Source of the DNA: Pseudomonas fulva | Lineage (GTDB): Bacteria > Pseudomonadota > Gammaproteobacteria > Pseudomonadales > Pseudomonadaceae | Direction of reading: 5' to 3' | Assembly: GCF_015680705.1 (NCBI RefSeq) | Contig: NZ_JADNYP010000015.1 | Location: 61,327 to 125,326 of the forward strand | DNA length: 64,000 nt | Shown here: piece by piece, positions 40,020 to 49,083 of the stretch | Numbering within the stretch: the stretch's first letter is position 1 | Layout of the letters: every line of letters starts with the position of its first letter | Program-made: the position numbers and the translations under genes | Notes under the pieces: generated by a model | What the model was told of the DNA's origin: nothing | The model's input: the letters and a program-made list of their open reading frames with translations, nothing else | Databases searched by the model: none

Positions 40020-41492
40020 ATGAGTACCGCAGCACAGCCCGAAACCCAGGACCTGGCCGCATTCGGCATCCTGGACCAGATCATCGCCCAGACCAGCCTT
40101 ACTCCGGACGACGAAGCCTATGGCATTGCCAAGCGTGGCGTATCAGCCTTCATCGAGGAACTGCTCAAGCCGCAAAACCAGGGGGAGCCGGTAAAGAAGG
40201 CGCTGGTCGATCGAATGATCTGCGAAATAGACACCAAGCTCAGCTTGCAGATGGACGAGATCCTGCACAACCCACGGTTCCAGTCGCTGGAAGCTGCCTG
40301 GCGCGGCTTGAAGCTGCTGGTCGACCGGACCGACTTTCGCGAGAACGTCAAGATCGAATTGCTCAACGCTTCCAAGCAGGACCTGCTCGACGATTTCGAA
40401 GACTCGCCGGATGTCATACAGGCCGGCCTTTACAAGCATGTCTATACCGCCGAGTACGGCCAGTTCGGTGGCCAGCCGGTCGGTGCGGTGATTGCCAACT
40501 ACTACATGTCCCCAAGCGCCGCGGACATCAAGCTGATGCAGTACGTCTCCAGCGTCTCGTGCATGGCACATGCACCCTTCGTCGCCGCCGCCGGTCCGAA
40601 ATTCTTCGGCCTGGATTCCTTCACCGGCCTGCCGGACCTCAAGGACATCAGAGATCATTTCGAGGGCCCGCAGTTCGCCAAGTGGCAGAGTTTCCGTCGT
40701 TCCGAAGATTCGCGTTACATGGCTCTGACCCTGCCGCGCTTCCTGCTTCGTACCCCCTACGATCCGGAAGACAACCCAGTCAAGACCTTTGCCTACAAGG
40801 AAAACGTGGCCAATTGTCATGAGCACTACCTGTGGGGCAACACCGCCTATGCTTTCGCCACGCGCCTGACCGACAGCTTCGCCAAGTTCCGCTGGTGTCC
40901 AAACATCGTTGGCCCGCAAAGCGGTGGCACGGTCGAGGACTTGCCGTTGCATCATTTCCAGAGCATGGGTGAAATCGAGACCAAGATTCCCACCGAGGTG
41001 CTGGTGTCGGATCGTCGGGAGTACGAGCTGGCCGAGGAAGGTTTCATTTCCCTCACCATGCGCAAAGGCAGCGATAACGCCGCCTTCTTTTCCGCCAACT
41101 CGGTCCAGAAGCCCAAGCTGTTCGGTGGCAGCGAAGAAGACAAGGCCGCGGAGCTCAACTACAGGCTCGGCACCCAGCTGCCTTACATGATGATCGTCAA
41201 CCGGTTGGCCCATTACCTGAAGGTGCTGCAGCGCGAGCAGCTCGGCTCGTGGAAAGAGCGCACCGATCTTGAAGACCAGTTGAACAAGTGGATCCGCCAG
41301 TACGTCGCCGACCAGGAAAACCCGAGCGCCGAAGTACGCGGTCGCCGTCCGCTGCGCGCTGCGACCATCGCTGTCACCGACGTCGAGGGCGAGCCGGGCT
41401 GGTATCGCGTGAGTCTCAACGTTCGCCCGCACTTCAAGTACATGGGTGCCGACTTCACCCTGTCGCTGGTCGGCAAGCTGGACAAGGCCTGA
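40020..41492 (+). CDS. tssC: T6SS sheath large subunit TssC
   Basis: Sheath subunit of 490 residues (VipB/HsiC). Family blocks include LHNPRFQSLEAAWRGLKLLVDRTDF, YTAEYGQFGGQPVGAVIANY, FLLRTPYDPEDNPVKTFAYKE, LWGNTAYAFATRLTDSFAKF and the C-terminal WYRVSLNVRPHFKYMGADFTLSLVGKLDKA. It is of full family length and lies in the usual tssB-tssC order. Confidence 0.97.
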   Translation: MSTAAQPETQDLAAFGILDQIIAQTSLTPDDEAYGIAKRGVSAFIEELLKPQNQGEPVKKALVDRMICEIDTKLSLQMDEILHNPRFQSLEAAWRGLKLLVDRTDFRENVKIELLNASKQDLLDDFEDSPDVIQAGLYKHVYTAEYGQFGGQPVGAVIANYYMSPSAADIKLMQYVSSVSCMAHAPFVAAAGPKFFGLDSFTGLPDLKDIRDHFEGPQFAKWQSFRRSEDSRYMALTLPRFLLRTPYDPEDNPVKTFAYKENVANCHEHYLWGNTAYAFATRLTDSFAKFRWCPNIVGPQSGGTVEDLPLHHFQSMGEIETKIPTEVLVSDRREYELAEEGFISLTMRKGSDNAAFFSANSVQKPKLFGGSEEDKAAELNYRLGTQLPYMMIVNRLAHYLKVLQREQLGSWKERTDLEDQLNKWIRQYVADQENPSAEVRGRRPLRAATIAVTDVEGEPGWYRVSLNVRPHFKYMGADFTLSLVGKLDKA

Positions 41493-41494
41493 GC

Positions 41495-41935
41495 ATGCGC
41501 GCGGAAAACGGGTACGGCACTCTGTTCGAGCGCCTGGGTGGGCAAACCACCGCACGCAGCGCGCATGACCGTGAGGCCAGCATGATGGCTTCGGTGGCCA
41601 GTCATCTCGAGAAAATGCTCGGCACCCGTGCGGGCAGCGTGCAAACGCTGCCCGACTATGGCCTGCCGGATCTCAACGACATGCGCCTGAGCCTGCATGA
41701 TGCGCTCAGCCAGGCACGCACGACGATTGGGCGGTTCATCCAGGCCTATGAACCGCGTCTGTCGCGGGTCGAGGTGTTTTCCCTTCCCCAGGCCAACGAT
41801 CCGCTGAAGCTGACGTTCGCCATCGAAGGGTTGCTGGAGGCCGGTGGCGTCCAACGCCAGAGTTCGTTCGTTGCCCAGCTCGATGGCAGCGGCAATGTCA
41901 CGGTTCGCTGGGGACGCGACGATGGAATGCGCTGA
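41495..41935 (+). CDS. tssE: T6SS baseplate protein TssE
   Basis: Gp25-like baseplate component of 146 residues. The ATG at 41495 is two bases after the tssC stop. Recognisable parts are TLFERLG near the start, SHLEKMLGTRAGSVQTLPDYGLPDLND in the middle (the family EXR-like region) and VRWG near the end. The larger open frame extending into tssC is not coding. TssE connects sheath to baseplate. Confidence 0.92.
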   Translation: MRAENGYGTLFERLGGQTTARSAHDREASMMASVASHLEKMLGTRAGSVQTLPDYGLPDLNDMRLSLHDALSQARTTIGRFIQAYEPRLSRVEVFSLPQANDPLKLTFAIEGLLEAGGVQRQSSFVAQLDGSGNVTVRWGRDDGMR

Positions 41936-42024
41936 AACGGAGCTGCCAGGCCGGTTCCTGGTCCCTGCCACCGACGGCCTCGCTTGCCTGCATCCTGTCA
42001 CCGGACACCCGAGGTGCCGCGCAC

Positions 42025-43812
42025 GTGTCTTTTAATCATTACTACCAGAGCGAACTCACTGCCTTGCGCCGGCTGGGTCGGCGTTTTGCCGAGCGCAACC
42101 CTGCCTTGGCGCCGTTCCTCGGCCAGAATGGGCGCGATCCAGATGTCGAGCGCCTGCTCGAAGGCTTCGCCTTCCTCACAGGGCGTTTGCGTCAGAAGCT
42201 CGACGACGAGCTTCCGGAACTTACTCATTCGCTGATGCACCTGCTTTGGCCCAACTACATGCGCGCCCTGCCATCGTTCAGCATGTTGCAGTTCGAGCCG
42301 CTGCCGCAGGCCGGCCCTGCTCAAAGGGTGCCACGCGAAACGCCGGTGGAAAGCAGGCCGGTCGACGGTGTGCGCTGTCGCTTTCGTACCTGCTACGACA
42401 CCGAGGTGCAGGCCCTGGAGCTTGCTGGTATCGATTATGCGGTAAAAGGTGATGGGGCGATGCTCACATTACGCACCCAGCTCAGCTGCAACGGTTTTCT
42501 CGCACAGCTGGAACTCCAGCGGCTGCGCCTGCACCTGGCTGGGGAGCGCTATATCAGCCAGATGCTCTACCTGTGTCTGTTGCGCAACCTGCACAGCGTG
42601 GAACTGGTGCCACTGGATGCTCATGGCAAGCCTTTTTCTCGTGAAGGCGAGCCGGATATCAGTTATCGCCTAGCCGGGGACCAGGTGCTGCCGTTAGGCT
42701 TCGGCGAAGAGCATGCGCTGATCCCGTATCCGCTCAATACCTTCCGTGGCTATCGCGTCCTGCAGGAATACTTCTCGTTCCAGGATAAATTCCTGTTCGT
42801 CGAGCTGCAGGGGCTGCAAGTGCTGTCCGCGTTCCCGGCAGAGCTGAGGGAGCAGGTACGGGGCCTGGCCATACGCTTCGACATCCGCAAGAACGGCATC
42901 CAGCGCCTGCGGCCCGAACTGGAAAACGTCAAGCTGCACTGCACACCGATCGTCAACCTGTTCCGCCACGATGCGCTGCCGATCTGCCTTGATGGCAAGC
43001 AGGACGAGTACCTGCTGTTGCCGGCCGAATACGACGTGCACAACTGTGGGGTATTCGCGGTGGAGGCCGTGACCGGTTGGCTGCCCGGGGGGGTGGGCTA
43101 TCGGGATTACGTGCCCTTCGAATCGTTCGAACATGACCCGAGCTTCGATGTGCCTGAGGCCAGCCCTCACTACAGTGTTCGCCAGCGAAGCTCGCTCCTG
43201 CACGACGGTCTGGATACCTATCTGAGCTTCGGTATTCGCCAGGCCCAGGCGAGCGAGACAGTATCGGTAGAGCTGACCTGCACGAACCAGAATCTGCCGT
43301 TGCGCTTGCGTGAGGGCGATATCTGCCTGCTTGCGGAAGAAACGCCAGAATTCCTGCGCTTTCGCAACATCACCGTTGCCACGCCGAGCTTCGCCCCACC
43401 GATCGGTCGCGACTTCCTCTGGCGACTGATCAGCAACATGTCGCTCAACTACCTTTCGTTGGCCAACGTCGAGGCGCTCAAGGTGATTCTCGAGACCTAC
43501 GACTTGCCGCGTTATTACGACCAGCATGCCGAGAAGGTCAGCAAGCGGCTGCTCGGTGGGCTCAAGGCGATACGCCACGAGCCTATCGATCGGTTGCACA
43601 AAGGCCTGCCGCTGCGAGGTCTGCGCACCGAACTGACCATCGACCCCGAAGGCTACCTGGGGGAGGGCGATCTGTTCGTCTTCGCCTCGGTACTCAACGA
43701 GTTCTTTGCCCTTTACGCCAGCCTCAATTCCTTCCATGAGCTGAGAGTGAAGAGCACCCAAGGAGAAGTTTATCAATGGACGCCACGCATGGGCCTGCAA
43801 CCGCTGCTTTGA
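42025..43812 (+). CDS. tssF: T6SS baseplate protein TssF
   Basis: Baseplate wedge protein of 595 residues (VasA/ImpG). It starts MSFNHYYQSELTALRRLGRRFAERNPALAPFLGQNGRDPDVERLLEGFAFLTGRLRQKLDDELPELTHSLMHLLWP, a hallmark of the family. The start codon is GTG at 42025. The tssG gene begins 37 bases before its stop, which indicates translational coupling. Confidence 0.95.
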   Translation: MSFNHYYQSELTALRRLGRRFAERNPALAPFLGQNGRDPDVERLLEGFAFLTGRLRQKLDDELPELTHSLMHLLWPNYMRALPSFSMLQFEPLPQAGPAQRVPRETPVESRPVDGVRCRFRTCYDTEVQALELAGIDYAVKGDGAMLTLRTQLSCNGFLAQLELQRLRLHLAGERYISQMLYLCLLRNLHSVELVPLDAHGKPFSREGEPDISYRLAGDQVLPLGFGEEHALIPYPLNTFRGYRVLQEYFSFQDKFLFVELQGLQVLSAFPAELREQVRGLAIRFDIRKNGIQRLRPELENVKLHCTPIVNLFRHDALPICLDGKQDEYLLLPAEYDVHNCGVFAVEAVTGWLPGGVGYRDYVPFESFEHDPSFDVPEASPHYSVRQRSSLLHDGLDTYLSFGIRQAQASETVSVELTCTNQNLPLRLREGDICLLAEETPEFLRFRNITVATPSFAPPIGRDFLWRLISNMSLNYLSLANVEALKVILETYDLPRYYDQHAEKVSKRLLGGLKAIRHEPIDRLHKGLPLRGLRTELTIDPEGYLGEGDLFVFASVLNEFFALYASLNSFHELRVKSTQGEVYQWTPRMGLQPLL

Positions 43813-44777
43813 GCGGGCTGACTCACTCGATTCGCGAATACTCGCTGTACCAGGCGGTGCTGCTGGTGCTCGATCGCCTGCGCGAGGATAGCCCCTGGCT
43901 GCGGTCCGAGGAGCTCTACGAGCGGATCGAGTTCGAAGCCAACCCGAGCCTGGGCTTTCCAGGCAGCGATATCGATCGGGTGGAGTTCTTCCACGAACAT
44001 GGCGAACTGCGTGCCCGATTGCGCCTGAACCTGGGCGGCCTGGTCGGTGCCACTTCGCCGCTGCCGGTGTTCTACGGTGAACAGGCGATCGGCGACGGCG
44101 ATAACCCGACCCGACAGTTCCTCGACCTGTTTCACCATCGCCTGCATCGGCTGATGCTGCCCATCTGGCGCAAGTACCGTTATCACGCCCGCTTCGAAAG
44201 CGGAGCGCTGGATACGTTCTCGGCACAGCTGTTCGCACTGATCGGTCTTGGCGGAGAGGCGATTCGCCGCGCTGGCGAACTCAACTGGCGACGTCTGCTG
44301 CCGTACCTGGGCTTGCTGAGCCTGCGTGCGCATTCGGCTGCGCTCATCGAATCAGTCCTGCGTTACTACTTCAAGCACGAGGACCTGGTGATCGAACAGT
44401 GCGTGGAGCGGCGTGTCGCGATTCTCGACGAGCAGCGCAACCGTCTCGGGCGCGCCAATACGGTCCTGGGCGAAAGTGCCGTGCTTGGCCAGCGCGTACG
44501 CGATCGTGGCGGCAAGTTCCGTATCCATGTACGGCAACTGAGCTGGGAGCGCTTCCACGAGTTCCTGCCGATCGGGGCGGGTTACCAGCCGCTGTGTGCG
44601 CTGGTGCGCTTTACCTTGCGTGCCCCTCATGACCATGACCTGCGGTTGGTGCTCGAGCGCGAGGAGATTCGCGAACTGCGTATTGGCGAACAGAACGCTT
44701 GCCGCCTGGGATGGACCAGTTGGCTCGGGCGCGAGCGCGCTGACGGAGTCGTCACCCTCGGCAGCCGGATTCATTGA
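43776..44777 (+). CDS. tssG: T6SS baseplate protein TssG
   Basis: Baseplate wedge partner of TssF, 333 residues (VasB/ImpH). Blocks IREYSLYQAVLLVLDRL, IEFEANPSLGFPGSDIDRVEF, LGGLVGATSPLPVFYGEQAI and RFLDLFHHRLHRLMLPIWRKYRYHARFE-type sequence are typical. It overlaps the end of tssF and is followed by tssH after eleven bases. Confidence 0.94.
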   Translation: MDATHGPATAALSGLTHSIREYSLYQAVLLVLDRLREDSPWLRSEELYERIEFEANPSLGFPGSDIDRVEFFHEHGELRARLRLNLGGLVGATSPLPVFYGEQAIGDGDNPTRQFLDLFHHRLHRLMLPIWRKYRYHARFESGALDTFSAQLFALIGLGGEAIRRAGELNWRRLLPYLGLLSLRAHSAALIESVLRYYFKHEDLVIEQCVERRVAILDEQRNRLGRANTVLGESAVLGQRVRDRGGKFRIHVRQLSWERFHEFLPIGAGYQPLCALVRFTLRAPHDHDLRLVLEREEIRELRIGEQNACRLGWTSWLGRERADGVVTLGSRIH

Positions 44778-44788
44778 GGAACGATGAA

Positions 44789-47359
44789 ATGCTCAACCTA
44801 GACCTGCAGCAACTGATCAAGACGCTTGACTGCGAAACCCGTCGCGACCTGGAAAACTGCGCGCAGCGTTGCGTCAGCCGAGGTGGCAGCAAGATTCTGG
44901 TAGAAGACTTGTTGCTGGCATTGCTGGAGCGCCCCGGAGGCCTGCTGGGCAAGGCACTGCGGGACGCAAAGGTGTGTGCCGGTGAGTTGACCGCCGCGCT
45001 GCGGCCCGTGCCCGGGCAGGGTGGCTCGCGCAATCCGGTGTTCGCCGCGGAGCTTATTCAGTGGCTGCAAGATGCCTTGCTGGTCGCCAACCTCGAACTG
45101 GGTCGCAAGCAGATCGACCAGGCCGCTCTGATCCTCGCCTTGCTGGGTAATCCGTGGCGCTACGCTGGCAGCCGTTACCAGCCGCTGCTGGCCAGGCTAG
45201 ACAGCCAACGTATACGCGACCATGCGCTGTCCCATGCGCACGACGCGGCGCACCCGTCGTCGAATAACGGCGACTCGCTGCTGGCCAGCTTCACCCACAA
45301 CCTGACCGAGCAGGCTCGTGCTGGCAAGCTGGATCCAGTGCTCTGCCGTGATGGCACGATTCGTCAGATGATCGACATCCTGGCCCGACGGCGCAAGAAC
45401 AATCCGATCGTGGTGGGCGAGCCTGGGGTCGGCAAGACCGCTATCGTCGAAGGACTGGCCTTGCGCATCGCTGCCGGTGAAGTGCCCGAGGCGCTTGCAG
45501 GCGTCGAAGTAGTGGCGCTGGACATGGGGCTGCTGCAGGCAGGCGCCAGCGTCAAGGGCGAGTTCGAGCGACGCCTCAAAGGGTTGATCGATGAGGTCAG
45601 GGCCGCACCTCGTCCGATCATCATGTTCATTGACGAAGCCCACACCCTGATCGGCGCTGGAGCACAGGCCGGTGGCGCAGATGCGGCGAACCTGCTCAAG
45701 CCAGCGCTGGCCCGTGGTGAACTGCGTACCATCGCCGCTACCACCTGGAGCGAATACAAGAAGTATTTCGAAAAAGACCCAGCCCTGGCTCGACGTTTTC
45801 AGCCCGTACAGGTGCACGAGCCTACCGTGAGCGAGGCGGTGACCATCCTGCGCGGCCTGGCACCGCTCTACGAGAAAAGCCACGGCATCTATCTGCGCGA
45901 CGACGCCGTGGTCGCCGCCGCTCAGCTGTCGGCACGTTACCTGGCAGGCCGGCAGCTGCCGGACAAGGCCGTGGATGTGCTCGATACCGCCTGTGCCCGT
46001 GTGCGCATCAGCTTGGCCACGGCGCCCGGAACCGTCGAACGCCTGCGCGGCGAGCGTGCCGAAGGCGAACGTCAAGTCCAGGCTCTGCGCCGTGATGCCG
46101 AAGCAGGACTGGCCGTCGATGTCGATGCGCTGCACGCGCTCGAGGCCCGCCTGGAGCAGGCAGCACGGGAGCAGCAGGCACTCGAGGCGTTATGGCAGGA
46201 GCAGCGGACTCTTGCCCAACGGTTGCTCGAACTGCGTCAGCACCTGTCTGGCAGCAACGTGGCAGACGACAGGCTGGCGCAGTGGCAAGACGAACTGCAT
46301 GAAACCTGTAGCGCCTTGGCCAAGGCCCAGCAGCACGAGCGACTGGTCAGTTTCGAAGTCTGCCCGCGGCTGGTTTGCGAAGTCATCAGTGCCTGGACCG
46401 GTGTGCCGTTGAGCCAGCTGGCCCGCGAGCACAACACCAGGGTCGTGGCTTTCGCCGACGACTTGCGTCTGCGCATCCGCGGCCAGGAGCCGGCAGTCCG
46501 CGCCCTCGACCAGTGCATGCGCGCCGCCGCGACAGGGCTGAACAGGCCCGACGCGCCGGTCGGGGTGTTGCTGCTGGTCGGCCCGAGTGGCGTAGGCAAG
46601 ACCGAGACTGCCTTGGCGTTGGCCGACCTGCTGTATGGCGGCGAACGTTTCCTGACTACCCTCAACATGTCCGAATTCCAGGAGAGACATACGGTGTCGC
46701 GCCTGATTGGCGCACCGCCCGGTTATGTCGGCTATGGCGAAGGCGGCATGCTTACCGAGGCTGTGCGCCAGAAGCCCTACTCGGTGGTGTTGCTCGACGA
46801 GGTGGAGAAAGCTGACCGGGACGTGCTCAATCTCTTCTATCAGATCTTCGACAAGGGCGTGGTCAATGATGGCGAAGGACGCGAGATCGATTTTCGCAAT
46901 ACCGTGATCCTGTTGACCTCGAATCTGGCCAGCGAACTCATCGCAGACCTCTGCCGGGACGGCCGGCAGCCTGCGGTGGACGCGCTGCGCGAGGCCATTC
47001 GCCCGTCCCTGAGCGAACATTTCAAGCCAGCATTGCTGGCACGCATGTGTGTGGTGCCGTACTACCCAGTGGCTGGCCCGGTACTGCGGGAAGTGGTGCA
47101 GATAAAACTGCTGCGCCTTGGTGAGCGTCTGCAGCGTCGCCAGCTGGGCTTCAGTCATTGCCCGACGCTGGTGGACCACCTGGCCGAGCGATGCATCCAT
47201 GACGAGAGCGGGGCACGTCTGATCGATCGGCTGATCGATGCCGAGCTGCTGCCAACCATCGCCGATCGATTGCTTGACGCGCTGGCCAGTGGGGAGCAAC
47301 TGCGCCAGGTACACGTGACCCTGGCTGGTGATGACGGGGTGGCCTGTGAGTTCGCCTGA
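44789..47359 (+). CDS. tssH: T6SS sheath-recycling ATPase TssH (ClpV)
   Basis: AAA+ unfoldase of 856 residues that disassembles contracted TssBC sheaths. An N-terminal Clp repeat domain is followed by two ATPase modules: Walker A GEPGVGKT near residue 210 with IIMFIDEAHTLIGAG, and GPSGVGKTE near residue 597 with VVLLDEVEKAD. A coiled-coil insert separates them. The ATG at 44789 has GAGGA at good spacing; the TTG at 44774 is less likely. Length fits ClpV, not ClpB. Confidence 0.95.
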   Translation: MLNLDLQQLIKTLDCETRRDLENCAQRCVSRGGSKILVEDLLLALLERPGGLLGKALRDAKVCAGELTAALRPVPGQGGSRNPVFAAELIQWLQDALLVANLELGRKQIDQAALILALLGNPWRYAGSRYQPLLARLDSQRIRDHALSHAHDAAHPSSNNGDSLLASFTHNLTEQARAGKLDPVLCRDGTIRQMIDILARRRKNNPIVVGEPGVGKTAIVEGLALRIAAGEVPEALAGVEVVALDMGLLQAGASVKGEFERRLKGLIDEVRAAPRPIIMFIDEAHTLIGAGAQAGGADAANLLKPALARGELRTIAATTWSEYKKYFEKDPALARRFQPVQVHEPTVSEAVTILRGLAPLYEKSHGIYLRDDAVVAAAQLSARYLAGRQLPDKAVDVLDTACARVRISLATAPGTVERLRGERAEGERQVQALRRDAEAGLAVDVDALHALEARLEQAAREQQALEALWQEQRTLAQRLLELRQHLSGSNVADDRLAQWQDELHETCSALAKAQQHERLVSFEVCPRLVCEVISAWTGVPLSQLAREHNTRVVAFADDLRLRIRGQEPAVRALDQCMRAAATGLNRPDAPVGVLLLVGPSGVGKTETALALADLLYGGERFLTTLNMSEFQERHTVSRLIGAPPGYVGYGEGGMLTEAVRQKPYSVVLLDEVEKADRDVLNLFYQIFDKGVVNDGEGREIDFRNTVILLTSNLASELIADLCRDGRQPAVDALREAIRPSLSEHFKPALLARMCVVPYYPVAGPVLREVVQIKLLRLGERLQRRQLGFSHCPTLVDHLAERCIHDESGARLIDRLIDAELLPTIADRLLDALASGEQLRQVHVTLAGDDGVACEFA

Positions 47360-48887
47360 CCCGCACGGCATGCTGGCCCAGGTGCCACGACCGATCCGCT
47401 ACGCCGAGCGGTTGCTGGCGGCATTCGGCACGCTGGCCCAAGTGTCGGAGCAGGGCAGGCTGACAGAAGCGTTCGCTCGCCAGGCGTGTGAGTTGACGGG
47501 CTGTGAGTTGGCACAGGTATACCTGCTCGACCTGGGGCACACTGCTCTGGAGCTGAGTGCCGAGTGTCTGGATGGAAGCATGCAAGCGCGCGAGGCCGCC
47601 GCGATGGCGGTCGACTATCATGGCGATCAGCTGCTGCAGTTCTGCTTGTGCCAGGACCGTGTGCTGTACCTGGATGCGCTGGCCGATGGCATCCATTCGA
47701 CCAGCTTTCTGCCCGCGTTCGACAGCGATTGGCGCAGCTTGCTCTGCGTGCCGTTGAGCACAGCGGCAGGCAGGGTGAGCGGTCTGCTGGTGTGTGCCAG
47801 TCCGCGGTCACTGGCGCTGCGGCCGTTCGCCGATTCGCTCGCACAGCTCGGGCGCTTCGTGCTTGGCCAGATGGGCTTGTTGCTTCATGCGCAGGGTGCC
47901 GCCACGATGCGGGCGGTACCGAAACAGATCGAATCCCGTGCCAACGATCATGGCCTGATCGGCAACAGCGAAGCCATGCGCAGCGCCTGCCGACTGATCG
48001 ACAAGGTCCTGCATACCACCTACACGGTACTGCTCAAGGGCGAGACCGGCACCGGGAAGGAAGTCGTCGCTCGTGCTCTGCACGAGTGCGGGCCACGTCG
48101 CTCGAAGAAGTTCGTGGTGCAGAACTGCGCGGCGTTTCCCGAGGACCTGCTCGAGAGCGAACTGTTCGGTCATCGCAAGGGCGCTTTCACTGGCGCCGAC
48201 CGCGACCGCCAGGGGCTGTTCCAGGCTGCCCATGGCGGAACCTTGCTGCTCGACGAAATAGGCGATATGCCATTAAGACTCCAGGCCAAATTGCTGCGTG
48301 TGTTGCAAGACGGTCAGGTTCGTCCTCTGGGCAGTAACGACACGCTTGAAGTCGACGTTCGCATCATTGCCGCGACGCACCGTGACCTGCCATCGATGAT
48401 CGCCCAAGGGTCGTTCCGGGAAGACCTTTACTACCGCCTGGCGCAATTTCCCATCGTGCTGCCGCCGCTGCGCGATCGCGGTGACGATGTGCAATTGCTG
48501 GCTAGCCATTTCGCCACCCAGGCATGCGCGCGCCTCGAGCGCCCGCCACTGCGCTGGTCCGAAATGGCCTTGGCGCATCTGTCAGGTCATGTCTTTCCCG
48601 GTAACGTGCGCGAACTCAAGGGCATGGTCGAACGCGCCGTGCTGATGTGCGAAGGCGACGAGTTGCAAGTAGAGCACTTCGGTACGCAGGCCGAGACGGG
48701 AGAGGAGAGGCCCTGCCTGCCCTTGCGTGACTATCTCCAGCGAGCCGAGCGCGCCTACACGCTTGCCTGCCTGCGCGGAAACAAGGGCAACCAAACGGCC
48801 ACTGCGCGCCAGCTCGGCCTGCCCCGACGCACCTTCCTCTACCGGCTAGGCCGTCTGAACGTCGACTTGAGCGAGTTCAAGGCATGA
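47346..48887 (+). CDS. Sigma-54-dependent transcriptional activator of the T6SS (VasH/Sfa-like)
   Basis: Enhancer-binding protein of about 513 residues. An N-terminal GAF-type sensor (about residues 20-170) is followed by the AAA+ domain with Walker A KGETGTGKEVVAR near residue 232, the sigma-54 contact loop ELFGHRKGAFTGA near 279, Walker B GTLLLDEIGDMP, and a C-terminal Fis-type helix-turn-helix (NKGNQTATARQLGLPRRTFLYRL). The start may be GTG 47346, overlapping the tssH stop, or ATG 47370. GAFTGA shows that it can activate RpoN promoters; two candidates are found at 37197 and 37731. It occupies the place of sfa2 in P. aeruginosa H2-T6SS. Confidence 0.9.
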   Translation: MSSPDPHGMLAQVPRPIRYAERLLAAFGTLAQVSEQGRLTEAFARQACELTGCELAQVYLLDLGHTALELSAECLDGSMQAREAAAMAVDYHGDQLLQFCLCQDRVLYLDALADGIHSTSFLPAFDSDWRSLLCVPLSTAAGRVSGLLVCASPRSLALRPFADSLAQLGRFVLGQMGLLLHAQGAATMRAVPKQIESRANDHGLIGNSEAMRSACRLIDKVLHTTYTVLLKGETGTGKEVVARALHECGPRRSKKFVVQNCAAFPEDLLESELFGHRKGAFTGADRDRQGLFQAAHGGTLLLDEIGDMPLRLQAKLLRVLQDGQVRPLGSNDTLEVDVRIIAATHRDLPSMIAQGSFREDLYYRLAQFPIVLPPLRDRGDDVQLLASHFATQACARLERPPLRWSEMALAHLSGHVFPGNVRELKGMVERAVLMCEGDELQVEHFGTQAETGEERPCLPLRDYLQRAERAYTLACLRGNKGNQTATARQLGLPRRTFLYRLGRLNVDLSEFKA

Positions 48888-48921
48888 CCCCGATTTGCTG
48901 ACCCTCGATGGAGACCTTCCG

Positions 48922-49062
48922 ATGACAACACGTCCATGGCAGGCCGCGGCCTGGCTGCTGGCCCTGTCGCTTGGCCTGGGTGGCTGCAGCGGCAACTACA
49001 AATTCAGCGATGACCAATTCCGGCCTTTGGGCGAACCCCAGGCGATCAACCGCGGCAGATGA
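48922..49062 (+). CDS. Small T6SS-linked lipoprotein
   Basis: A 46-codon gene between the activator and the FHA-protein gene, preceded by a GGAGACC site. It encodes MTTRPWQAAAWLLALSLGLG, then GCSGNYKFSDDQFRPLGEPQ: a signal peptide with lipobox LGG-C at Cys22 and a 25-residue mature tail. A short open frame occupies the same place in the H2-type clusters of other pseudomonads, to my recollection. Its function is not known; an envelope-anchored accessory of the TssJLM complex is a guess. Confidence 0.75.
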   Translation: MTTRPWQAAAWLLALSLGLGGCSGNYKFSDDQFRPLGEPQAINRGR

Positions 49063-49083
49063 CCGTAAGGAGCGCATCTATAC

